Shown in pieces: positions 11,343-21,164 of a DNA stretch of 64,000 nucleotides. Location of the stretch: positions 186,001 to 250,000 of the forward strand of contig VFIW01000045.1 of the NCBI GenBank assembly GCA_006386115.1. Direction: 5' to 3'. The stretch is from Globisporangium splendens (lineage: Eukaryota; Oomycota; Peronosporomycetes; Pythiales; Pythiaceae). Both the position numbers and the translations under genes were made by a program. Each line of letters begins with the position of its first letter. Position 1 is the first letter of the stretch. Below the pieces are notes generated by a model, which did no database searches, was not told the origin of the DNA, and was given only the letters and a program-made list of their open reading frames with translations.

Positions 11343-14300
11343 ATGAGCTCGTTCGCGCTGCGGCCGACGTCGCCACCCGAGTCGACCGACGCGGCCGCGC
11401 AGCAGCAGCGGCCGAAGCTTCTCCAGCGCACGTCCGACCCGCAGTTCAGTGAGCACGACCTCAACGGTAACGACTCCTGGTTTCTCTTTATCTGTGCGTA
11501 TGTGCGCTCATTATATGTGCGTGTTTGTAGATGCGGTGGATATGGGTGAGCACGTGCGTTGGGCGAATGTGGGCGACCCGATCTACGCGGAGAAGGACCT
11601 CGAGATCTTCCGCGTCTCGCAGCGGCAGTGCACGCTCCCAGTGTATTATATTAAAGCGTGGTTCCCGTATGCAGCCGATACGGTGTTCAACGCGCTGTTT
11701 GACGCGCGGTACCGGAGAGAATGGGACGCCAAGAACGTCAAGCAGGTGTTTGTCGTCGAGCGTCGCACCGACGGCGACGTCATGTACTTTGCGCAGAAGC
11801 TGCCGTGGCCGTTCGCGGACCGCGACTACGTGTTCCACCGCCGCGCCAAGTTCTTTGCCGGGCAGCAGTCGTTCGTCGTGGTCTGCCAGTCGATGCACCA
11901 CAACAGCGCGCCGCAGTGCAACGGTCTTGTGCGCGTCGAGACCTACGCGCTGCGCATGTGCATCCGGTCCACGGGTACGAGCAGCTGCGACGTGTACGTC
12001 GAGTACGAGGACGACACCAACTTTAGCGTCCCGAATTATGCCATTAACCTGCTGCTGGCCGTCAATGTGCCGTCGTTCATGCACGAACTGCGCGCGGCGT
12101 GCGAGAACTACGCCAAGTTCATCCAGACGCTCGACGATACGGGCATCGAGTCGATTCCGTCGCAGGTCATGCGATGGAAAAGCGAAGAAGAGCTGGAGAT
12201 GCTCGCCAATGTGTCGTCCATTTCATCTGCGGTGTCGTCGCCATCGATCCTGCATAGTAGCAGCAGCATATTTGGTTCCAAGCGGCATAGACTCTCGCGG
12301 CGCCTGAAGAGAAGCACTCAGAGCCAATCTGACGACGCAGGCGGCACGAGTGACTCGTCGTCGATAAGTCAGTCGCAAAGTCGTCGCCGATTGAGGGAGC
12401 TCTTGCTGGATCGCTCCAAATCCAACAGCGCGCGGGAGCTCAACTCTCAACGGAAAGTGAAGAAAGCCAAGAGCAAACTCTTCTCCAGATCGTCGTCATC
12501 GCCTGCAAGCGGTTCGGAAGAACTGGATGACGATTTCGTGATCCAGTTCCACAAGCAGCGCATTGGCTTGCACCTGGAGACCGATCTCTTTTCCAACAAA
12601 GTGCTCGTCGCGTTCTGCGAGAAAGACAGCGAAGCCGCGAAAGCGAGCGTTTGCATCGAGCCAGGCTTTCTCATGACGTCGGTGAATGGCATGTGCGTCG
12701 CCGACATGAACTTTAACGAGATCTTGCACGAAGTCAAGCAAGCGGCTCGACCGCTGGCGCTGGGCTTTACGCACCCGGATAAAGAGCGATCGAACATGTA
12801 CCGACGATTTAAGGAGCCGAAGAATGTACTCAGGTGTCTGATTTCTCGCGACGACCAGGACCTCGTTCGCTCACTTCGACCGCTTGACGAAGACGTGTGC
12901 ATGAGTGCTGTACTGAAAGCCGACTTGCTGGTGCCTGCGTACGGGAAGAAAAAACGGGGTGCAACATCGCCGCATTTGTCTCCTTCTGGGGCCAGCAACG
13001 TCGATATGGTGACCGTGCCAGAAGGGTATCTCGTCTATGAGATCGACGATTGCTATGTTTTGGATTTGCCGTTCGCGGAGATCGCGCATCTGCTACAGCG
13101 AAATAGCGAGCCACGAGTCGTGACTTTCAAGGCAGCGTTGGCAGTCGAAGGCGATCGGGTCGCACAGCGAGCGGCAAGATCAGCGCTATCGAAACGCCTC
13201 TCAGATGTGTTTAAATGGCGAAGTTACTCTTTTGATACGGACTCCACGACGAGCACAACCAGTGGAAGCTTCAGTGGCAATGGATCCAACAGGAGGCTGG
13301 AGGACTTGCAGCTGGATGCTACGAGGAGCAATGAGCTTGAACGAGATCGGCAAAAGGAGACGCCGAAGTCAACAGTGCCTACAGCTCAATCTACCCACTC
13401 AGACACGGGAGCCAACGCAAACGACCAGGAGATCAAGTGGGGTGACGCGTCACCAGGCTGCTGTCTCTCAGATTACACTGGCATTGCGATCACGTCAGAG
13501 AACTTGACGTGGGCGTGGCAGCACGTGCATTTACTGAAAGCTGACGAGCGGATCTTTTCAGCGGCGCTGTTGATTGAAAAGCTAGAAGCGTATCTGATGA
13601 TGATAGATGGGAGCAGTTGCCCTAATGCGACCGTCATCCAGAAGGCGATGGACAAAGAGCGCAATCTGTTAACCAAGATCAAGGAGCGCAGTGCGCAGGG
13701 GATGCAGGCGATGCGAGAATTCAACTCCGAGAACGAGTCGGACTGGCAGTTTGGGCAGACGTACTTTGGCGTGTCCACCCACTGGAAACCTGGCGAGGAC
13801 GGCACCGTGTGGCTCAAGCTTGACGGTCTCGTCGAAGGCGTCGACATCTTCAACACCATCGCAGTTATTCGAGAGACCGATCTGTACAGTGTCTGGACAC
13901 CATTCTGCAATCGCTCGCAGCTGCTGCAGCAGAACGGCCATGTCGATATCATCACGTACTTGAGCGTCGCGTTCCCATTGCTGCAGCGTGACGCGATCAT
14001 TCAGGCGTTCGGAATCAATGCGTGCTATGAGAGCCGTGCGATCCTGCTTTTGGGCAAGACGGAGCGCGAGACCAGCCTGCCTGTGTCGATCAAAGTCCCG
14101 AAAGTCAAGGGCTGGAATGCCGACCGCATGGAGATGCGCGGCTTTCGCGCGCTCATCGAGCCGATCACGAGAACGAAGGCGCGCACGTGCATCGTCGCAA
14201 ACATCGATCCCAAGTGCCCGATTCCGCGGTCTCTGCTGAATTTCGGGATCAAGAAGATGGCTGGTATGCTGCTGTATTTGATACGGAAAGAAGCGGAGAA

Positions 14301-15141
14301 GATCGAGCAGGCGCAACGAAACCACACCGAGAATGAACACTTGCGGCGGATAGAGAGTGATCCGACCCAGTTCTACCATTGGCTGCGGCCGCTCATGGAG
14401 AAATGGTTTGAGGATTTGCGATGCGATTTGCTCCCACCTCCGTTGCCATTGTCCATCAGCGCGACGATGGCCACAACCCAACCAAAAGAGCTAAGTAACG
14501 TTGACAGTAAAAAGTCCCGTCCGAGTCGCACGACTGCGTTCCACCACCACCAAACGCTGGCGCAGCAGCTACAGGAGCAAGAACAAGTGCAGCAAGAGAG
14601 CGAACGCGAGTGGCTGCAGCAATGCGAACTCGGACGTCGCGTTTGGATCGACTACCTCTACGGCTTCGGCATTTGGCCGTACCTGCTGCTGCTCATGTTT
14701 GCGCAAGTGACCCCGGAGATGGCGTTCCTGCACGTGTGTCTGTTCAAGTTCGTCTTCACGTGTACGTGCACGTGGTTTGGCGTCCCGGGTGCGTTTTCCT
14801 GGCAGACGCGACAGATGAAGCGCGTGCAGAACGAGTTGGATCCACTGAGGCAGCGCTGCGTCGTGCTCGCGGCGATCTTGGACGTGTTCAACTCGTGGTT
14901 CCTGCGCATCTGGGCGAATTGGATCGTGTGCTACCTGCCTCTTCTCCTAGAGCAGTTGACTGCTCTCGTAAGTTACTGCCAGCAGAAGCAAGAGCAGCAA
15001 CCTGATGGAAACCAGAATCACCAGCTCTGCTTTGATCGCACACCGCTGGAAGTGCGCGAATCGGAGAACTTTTGGCTCGTCTCGAGCGCGTTCGTGTTTG
15101 CGACCGTCGTCGTCGCCGTCCAGATCGTCGTCAACATCTAA
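11343..15141 (+). CDS. START - PDZ-like - START membrane protein
   Basis: Exon 1 is 11343-11466, the intron 11467-11530 (GTAACG...TTTGTAG, 64 nt), exon 2 11531-15141; about 1244 residues. Exon 1 gives an ATG and a frame that splices to DAVDMGEHV; an ATG at 11543 in exon 2 is the alternative start. A START-like domain spans about 55-245 (YRREWDAKNVKQVFVVERR, PWPFADRDYV). A serine-rich linker and a PDZ-like segment follow (about 372-458). A second START-like domain covers about 792-972 (DLYSVWTPFCNRS, PISRSLLNFGIKKMAG region). Hydrophobic segments lie near 1085-1125 and at the extreme C-terminus (about 1222-1243), so it is probably membrane-bound. START domains hold single lipids, suggesting transfer or sensing at a membrane contact; that is inference. 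No lesions seen. Confidence 0.85.
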
Positions 15142-15498
15142 GACACTGCACCCCCATTTACTATTATACAAGCGCAAGGAGCCCATAAAGAAATCCACAA
15201 AGCAAACCAAAGCCATGAGCAAGCAAGCGGACCAAAGGCACTGCAACTGGTTGCATGAGTGTCATCTTCGAATCAGATGTGAATCACATCCACAGATGTC
15301 TTGTCATCAAACCTCGTCATTCTATTGGTCAAATCTTCATCTAGATCACATTTTCCATCCAATAAGAATTTCGTCCAATCAGAGCATGGAAGTCGGAAAA
15401 AGCTGGGCGAAGGGGAGGGATAGAGTGGCTCAATTGTTTGACTGACTTGACTGATCAATCAATCGCTCATTCACTCACACGCTGCAGGAGCGAGGAAG
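15142..15498. promoter_or_regulatory. Upstream region with three CCAAT-type boxes
   Basis: Intergenic stretch of 357 bases ahead of the thioredoxin-like gene. attggt at about 15324 and two CCAAT words at about 15358 and 15375 cluster within 55 bases, in mixed orientation. A GCTCATTCAC word at about 15465 partly resembles the oomycete initiator and lies about 35 bases before the ATG. Regulatory use is inferred. Confidence 0.4.
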
Positions 15499-16485
15499 AT
15501 GGCGCCGCAGGGGGTGAATCCGATGCGCTTCATGCAGCTGGCGCTGGCCACCACCATCGTGTTCTCCGTCGTGTACATGTGGCAGTTCGTGGCCCTGAGC
15601 GTGCAGGGCCCCGCGGATGCGTCGGGGCTCGTGGTGTCCGTCAAGAACCGGCTGCTCGGTCAGACGCGGTACGTCGTGCAGGGCTTCGAAGCCGGCCACA
15701 AGTTCGTGAGCGAGTACGACGTGCAGTCGCAGGGCCCGTTGTACATCCTGTTTATGAGCGACGCCGATGCGAACGGCACGTACTGGTGTCCGGACTGCGC
15801 CAAGGCGCACAAGCCCGTGTACGACGCGTTCAGTCGCGCGCCGCGTGGCTCCAACATTGTCGAGATCCGCGTCGGACCCGTCGAGTACTGGGCCGACGAC
15901 ATGAACGAGTTCCGACAGAACCAGCTGTTCTACATCGACTACATCCCGACGCTGATGCGGTACAATGGCGGCGGCAACTCGTCGACGATGCTCTCGGAGC
16001 GCTACTGCCTCGACGAGGAGCTCCTGGATTTTGTGTTCCGCGTGCGCAATCCGTCGGGGGAGAAGCCCAAGAACAACCAGATCGTGACGTTCAAGGACCC
16101 GGAGAGCGTCATGGACTACGTGGACAAGTTCGACAACTCGTACCCGCTATTTATCTCGTTTGTCTCGGGCTTCCACTCGTTCAACGGGCGGCTGTGGTGT
16201 CCGTACTGCGACCGCGCCGACGTCGCAATCATGCACTATTACAACACGACGGCGCCGGAGAATGCCGTGCTCATCCGCGCCGTCGTCGCTGAGACGTACA
16301 AGAAGTGGAAGAAGAAGAAGAACCCGTTCAAGCGTGCCGAGTTCCGCGAAAAGATCGCGCACATCCGCGGCGTGCCGTTCCTGGGACGCATCACCAAGGA
16401 CGTCGCGACGAACAAGGCGCACGTGCAGGAGTTCCTCCCCGACTTCGACGCCAAGGAGCAGCTCAAGCTCTTTTACAAGCAGTAA
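15499..16485 (+). CDS. Membrane-anchored double thioredoxin-like protein
   Basis: Single exon, 328 residues. One N-terminal hydrophobic segment (about 8-32) forms a signal anchor, followed by two thioredoxin-like halves. The first has W96-C97-P98-D99-C100 and the second W233-C234-P235-Y236-C237. The WCPDC form with the following K/A-H-x-V pattern is that of TXNDC17-like (DUF953) proteins, which reduce disulfides. Both CxxC pairs are intact, so redox activity is plausible. The single N-terminal helix suggests a type II protein with its catalytic part in the secretory lumen. The next gene downstream encodes a diverged relative, so this is a tandem paralogue pair. Confidence 0.8.
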   Translation: MAPQGVNPMRFMQLALATTIVFSVVYMWQFVALSVQGPADASGLVVSVKNRLLGQTRYVVQGFEAGHKFVSEYDVQSQGPLYILFMSDADANGTYWCPDCAKAHKPVYDAFSRAPRGSNIVEIRVGPVEYWADDMNEFRQNQLFYIDYIPTLMRYNGGGNSSTMLSERYCLDEELLDFVFRVRNPSGEKPKNNQIVTFKDPESVMDYVDKFDNSYPLFISFVSGFHSFNGRLWCPYCDRADVAIMHYYNTTAPENAVLIRAVVAETYKKWKKKKNPFKRAEFREKIAHIRGVPFLGRITKDVATNKAHVQEFLPDFDAKEQLKLFYKQ

Positions 16486-17005
16486 ATAAGCAGCAGAGAA
16501 TGAGGGGCGATTGGCAAAAGAACAAATGTGTACCGTTGCGTTGTAAAACTTGTGGAACTCGGTAACAAAACAAACTCAATGGATGCATGAACAAGCGAAG
16601 GACAAGGCGACGAGGTACACGGACGAATGTGCATGTTCGTGGCTGCATTATGCACTGATAGCTCGTCGTGATGCGCATCTGAGGCGCTTCTATGTGAGCC
16701 AAAAGTGGTGCACTGCTCGGCATTTTGGTGGGGCAGTTTGCCACGTACGCAAGGTGGTACAATGAATGACAGTGTACCTCTTTAAAACAACTAACCCTCA
16801 TATAGACATCACAGCCCCTTTTGAATTAGCTACTAACAAATTCAACCAATCCAACCAGGATCCTCATTATGCAAGGGGTCTGCATCGTTTTTACTTCTAA
16901 TCGCCATTAGTGTCTCGTTTCTATTTCTACCTGAGTTGCATTTCTAAGTTCTGCTCATACCCCTCCCCCTTTTGTCCCTCACACTACGAGTCAGCCGCAG
17001 GCAGA
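16486..17005. other. Interval between thioredoxin-like paralogues
   Basis: 520 bases with no supported gene. It should contain the 3' end of the first paralogue and the promoter of the second; a pyrimidine-rich tract lies shortly before the ATG at 17006. Nothing else is evident. Confidence 0.4.
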
Positions 17006-18550
17006 ATGAAGACCCGAGACCGGCGCCATGGGCTCTCGCACGCGTACGCGGCGCGCAGCAGCAGCCCCTGGAAGCTCATCCTGGGTGCCATCGGCCTGCT
17101 CTACGTGCTCTTCCTCGTGCGCGTTAACATGTGGACGAGCCATGAGGCCGAGACGCGCACCAACGTCATCGGCGGACATGGGGGCGCCATGGACAACTCG
17201 CGGATCGTGCACGCCAAGAACGCCGCGGTGATCCACCGTGAGGTAAAGGAAGAGAGCGCAAAGACGGCCCAGCAGGACCGGCCCCAGCTGCGCGCAGTCG
17301 CAGACGAGACGCCTGCAGTCGCGCAGACAAAGGCAGCGAAGGATGATGCGACGACGGAACCTCCGCCTGTGTACCTGGATGCGATCAGGTCCACACTCAC
17401 GTCGATGCCGGAGATGGAACAAACGATTGTGCCAGCTACAGCGGCCCCGAAGAACGCGGGTGCGAAGGAAGCGCCACCGAAAGATGCGGAAGCACCGGCG
17501 GAGCAACCTGCCGCAGAGGAAGAGGAGTTTGTCGTGGAGATGGCAGGCGATGAAGAAGAAGAGAAGGCCGCGCACGACCACGAGGACGCCAACGCGGTCA
17601 ATGAGGAGGTGCCGATCCGTTTATCGGTAGCGAAAGCGACGCTTGCACCTTCTCCAGTCGCTGCGCATCCTGCGGAACCAGTTTCGACGCAGCCAACGTT
17701 TGAAGACCGTCACGAAATCATCGCGGGGTACGAACAGACGAAGGAGTATCTCCAGAACTACAAGAAAGAAGACGACGAGAATCTCTTCCTTTTCTTCACG
17801 TGCAGCGATGACGACGGCAACCCGCACGACTGGTCGATGAACTGCATGGAGGCGCGCAAGAAAGTGTACGATCTGTTCAAGAAATCGCCAGGCACGAATC
17901 GCCTCGTCACGATTCGCGCGGGCTCGGAAGAGCACTGGGAGTACCGCAACGATTTCTCGAACGACCGCGACCTGCGAGTCAAGACTGTGCCGTGCATCAT
18001 GAAGTGGGAGGGCAAGAACGGTGAGACGACGGGCATGATGATCGGCGCGTCGCTGCTGAACGAGCCCTTCCTGCGGTATCTCTTCAAGAACACGGACAAA
18101 GCCGACCAGTACCTCAAACCCGACGCCAAGCACAGCAAGCACATCATCACGCTGACAGGTCGAGAGGAGTATGATGCGTACATGAGCGTCTACCAGCGCG
18201 AAGTCAACCGTCCGCCGCTGTACCTGTTCTTCGTGTCAGGTCGCATCGAAGGCAATAACCGCCCCTGGTGTCCGTACTGCCGCTTCTCGGAGATCCCGAC
18301 CGAGTACTCGTTCTACTCGTTTGCACCTGCTGGCACGCGCCTCGTGCGGATAGAAGTCACGAAGACCTACAATCAATGGAAGAAGCCGAATGCATTCAAT
18401 CAGGATCCGGTGCTGGGCTTAAAGGGCGTTCCAGCGCTCTTCCGCATTCTGCCAGCGGAGAACTCGGACGGTCTCGTGTACCATCGCATCATCGATCGAT
18501 TCGACTTGATGGAGACATGGCGCGGGATCTACGAAGGCAGAATCAACTAA
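17006..18550 (+). CDS. Membrane-anchored thioredoxin-like protein, diverged paralogue
   Basis: Single exon, 514 residues from the ATG at 17006, chosen because it sits just before a basic stretch and a transmembrane segment (about 20-38); the open frame extends further upstream but lacks sense there. A long alanine/glutamate/proline-rich low-complexity region fills about 40-235. Two thioredoxin-like halves follow. The first has lost the CxxC arrangement (C..DWSMNC), while the second keeps W421-C422-P423-Y424-C425. Shared features with the gene at 15499 (anchor, paired domains, RPWCPYC/LWCPYC, and the later K-x-Y-x-x-W-K-K word) support duplication. A luminal redox protein with one active and one degenerate domain is inferred. 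Confidence 0.78.
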   Translation: MKTRDRRHGLSHAYAARSSSPWKLILGAIGLLYVLFLVRVNMWTSHEAETRTNVIGGHGGAMDNSRIVHAKNAAVIHREVKEESAKTAQQDRPQLRAVADETPAVAQTKAAKDDATTEPPPVYLDAIRSTLTSMPEMEQTIVPATAAPKNAGAKEAPPKDAEAPAEQPAAEEEEFVVEMAGDEEEEKAAHDHEDANAVNEEVPIRLSVAKATLAPSPVAAHPAEPVSTQPTFEDRHEIIAGYEQTKEYLQNYKKEDDENLFLFFTCSDDDGNPHDWSMNCMEARKKVYDLFKKSPGTNRLVTIRAGSEEHWEYRNDFSNDRDLRVKTVPCIMKWEGKNGETTGMMIGASLLNEPFLRYLFKNTDKADQYLKPDAKHSKHIITLTGREEYDAYMSVYQREVNRPPLYLFFVSGRIEGNNRPWCPYCRFSEIPTEYSFYSFAPAGTRLVRIEVTKTYNQWKKPNAFNQDPVLGLKGVPALFRILPAENSDGLVYHRIIDRFDLMETWRGIYEGRIN

Positions 18551-18784
18551 ACTTGGTGACTTGGTCGCGTGTAAGCCGGTTGAACTTGTATATAGGATGC
18601 GTCCATCAACAACACGCTGAGCAGAAGAAATAGCACATGGATGATGGCAATGAATAGACAAGGTGATGCATGCTGATATTGGTCTTCTTGGCACCTTGCT
18701 GCGTGCTCTTTGTGGAGGTAAGCCATACTTTCTATTTTACTGAAGTATATCAAGTTCTATTCGAGATAAGTTGAGTGATTCACA

Positions 18785-20143
18785 CTAACTCGCGACCGTG
18801 AATCTGCGGCTCGTTGCCGAAGATGCTGCTGCCTTGCCGTCGCTGCTGGCGTTCTTGGAGCCACTCACAACGCCGCGCTCGCTGAGAAACCGCAGGTATC
18901 GCGTGAAGCTCAACCCGAGAAATTCCTCAATCATCCGCAGCGCGACGCTGATCTCGCACGCCGAGCTGTCTTTCATCACCTTCCCGTGCTGACGAAGTCC
19001 GCGCATCGTGAGAAGACACACGGAGACAAATTCGGCAAACTTGGCTTTCCGGTCTGCGATCACGTCATATCGAGAGAGCGGACCTGTTTCTCCAGATGAG
19101 GACGATGGCGAAGACGACGACGCAGTCGTGCCAAACAATTTGCCCCAATGTCGATGCGTTTGCTGTCGTGACGGGAACGCGGTGGACTCGATCGTTTGCA
19201 GCAGATTGGTACAGATCTCGCATTTGTCACATCCAGCAGCGTTCTGTTGCTGTCGAAGCCGTTTGGAGAAATGCTTGAGCAGTTCCTGTCGCAGTGCACG
19301 GAATTCCGAGAACCGACGGTACAGTTTCCACGTCATCTGGCTCAGATGGACTTCGAGTTCGTAAAACACGACCGAATCCATTTCCGAGTGAGCGCCAGTG
19401 ATGAATGCGCTCAAGTAGTCGGAGTACTCGGCTTCTTCCCGGAACAAGTGCAGATCCTGGTTGTCGTCGTTCAAGAGCACGGTCCCGAATCGCCGTCGTC
19501 CAGTGACACCGCTTCCTCGTCCGGCGAGCGCCGAGCACGACGAGGGGCTCACCATCGAGCCTGTCTCCGTGGTTCGATGCGAGTACTCGTGGGATTCCAA
19601 TAATGTCGAATCATCCCGCTCGTTTGGGTTTGTGCTCTTCACCTTCTGCCGAGGGAGACATCGCGACAGAATGCTTGTGCATTGACGGCTACTGGTTCTC
19701 GCCGCTGAAGTGTGGCTGCTAATGGACTTCTTTTGTCGCTTATTTGCTGCCGGAGAGATCGTGGCGTGCAGTCGTGTGGCTTCATCATCGTAACCGAGAC
19801 ACGGGTTGCTGCCGCGCGACACAGTCGGAGTCATGCTCCCAGTCGCAGAATTCATTACTGCAAACATGTTGTTGATGCTGTCAAAGCTGAACGACGGTGA
19901 GGAGCACGGCAACAGCAGTTGCGCCGACTGGCGGACATCCTCGTCGCCTTCGCCCAGCGAGATTCGCAGCGAGTTCCGTCGGCATCGATCAATTGCAGCG
20001 ATGCCAGCGCCAAGGTCGGTGCATTTCTTGCTGCTTGTGCGATGACGCGAGGATTCACATACTGTCCAGCAGCGCCGACGAGGTTGCTGGCCACCAGAGG
20101 CAATTGAAGACGCAGTAGATGTCTGGAGTGGCATCCTTCTCAC
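18785..20143 (-). CDS. PX-domain protein (5' end uncertain)
   Basis: The open frame gives 452 residues. The C-terminal half carries a PX domain (about 215-400): a beta-strand segment, then WKLYRRFSEFRALRQELL, the phosphoinositide-binding arginine region, and further on RKAKFAEFVSVCLL. A long loop with C-x2-C-x2-C and a serine-rich insert interrupts it. PX domains bind PI3P or related lipids on endosomes. The N-terminus is unsettled: a frame on 20330-20151 could join through a 64-nt intron (20150-20087, GTAG...CCAG) and add about 60 residues, and an ATG at 20395 followed by a GTAAGT donor could be a still earlier exon. The ATG at 20143 has an in-frame stop just before it. Confidence 0.75.
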   Translation of the reverse strand: MRRMPLQTSTASSIASGGQQPRRRCWTVCESSRHRTSSKKCTDLGAGIAAIDRCRRNSLRISLGEGDEDVRQSAQLLLPCSSPSFSFDSINNMFAVMNSATGSMTPTVSRGSNPCLGYDDEATRLHATISPAANKRQKKSISSHTSAARTSSRQCTSILSRCLPRQKVKSTNPNERDDSTLLESHEYSHRTTETGSMVSPSSCSALAGRGSGVTGRRRFGTVLLNDDNQDLHLFREEAEYSDYLSAFITGAHSEMDSVVFYELEVHLSQMTWKLYRRFSEFRALRQELLKHFSKRLRQQQNAAGCDKCEICTNLLQTIESTAFPSRQQTHRHWGKLFGTTASSSSPSSSSGETGPLSRYDVIADRKAKFAEFVSVCLLTMRGLRQHGKVMKDSSACEISVALRMIEEFLGLSFTRYLRFLSERGVVSGSKNASSDGKAAASSATSRRFTVAS

Positions 20144-20399
20144 AATCTACTGATTTTTGTCGCTTGTGACTTCGCAAACTCTCCCGGACAAAGTGAACAC
20201 GTTGGTGCTTGCGAAGTGCCAACAGCTCGAGTGCGCTACCATCGAGAGCTGGCGACTCTCTTTCCGCTGCTTCGTCGCAGGAGAAACGACTGCAAACGGC
20301 CACAGACACTGTTTTAAATAGACTACTCAACGGACACGGGACCTTTCTCCTCCACTTACATTCTCGACACGCGAAATCGTCACACGCAGCCGCATAAAC

Positions 20400-21164
20400 A
20401 AGGGCTATTTAAGGCCGCCAGTTGATTTTATTTTTCTTCATTGTTGGCTGCGCTGCAACGGCTCGGTCGCACTCAAGTGCAAGGTGTGCACATGTGTGTG
20501 CAAGGCACAATCCCATGCCTGCTTTGCGTGCTCAATGAGGAGGCCGTTTTTGTAGCCATGCCGACGGAAATAGCCCCAAAGTCCAGTCACGTACGACGGA
20601 GCAATTCACGGTCAGTGGATCGCGCAGGCAGGCAGTACGCGAAGCTGTGCTCCATGCGATCCAAGCGACCTGCACCATTGCTCCTGACCAAAAGAGTATT
20701 CTATTTGACGCCAAGCAGATACTTGAAGGACACACACTCTTGTGCATTGTTGCTCGAATGTGAACGGTGATGCAACGGTCAAAGTAGTGGGTTATTGGAA
20801 ATATTTGACCCAGAAAGACCCACCCACAATCACTCTCGTTTTTTTTGTCAATTTCAATCAGTGGACAGCTCCACCAGAACGAAAAAGCTCACAAAGCATG
20901 CAGACGCGCGCGTTGCTGCTGCGCGCTTTGGCGAGTACGCGACGCACGAGCCCCAGCGTACGTGCTGCGCTAAACGATACCGCGTACTATTACCGCTCAT
21001 TTGCTGCGCCTTGCTCTCTTTTTTTTTCTCTCTTTGAATATGTGGCGATGCGCTTTCTTGTAGTTGGAGAGCGTCTCTTGTAGGATCTGGCAATGCTGAT
21101 CGGTTTTGGGTCTGTTTTGTACTTTGTTATGCTTTCTATGTGATGACAGAGTCTTAGTGCAAAT
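20400..21164. other. Divergent promoter region, PX gene and PPR gene
   Basis: Lies between a minus-strand gene to the left and a plus-strand gene to the right. A CArG-like word, gctatttaagg, is at 20402. A frame from ATG 20899 encodes an arginine/alanine/serine-rich, mitochondrial presequence-like peptide. It has a GTACGT donor near 20959 and could be a first exon of the PPR gene. Confidence 0.4.
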
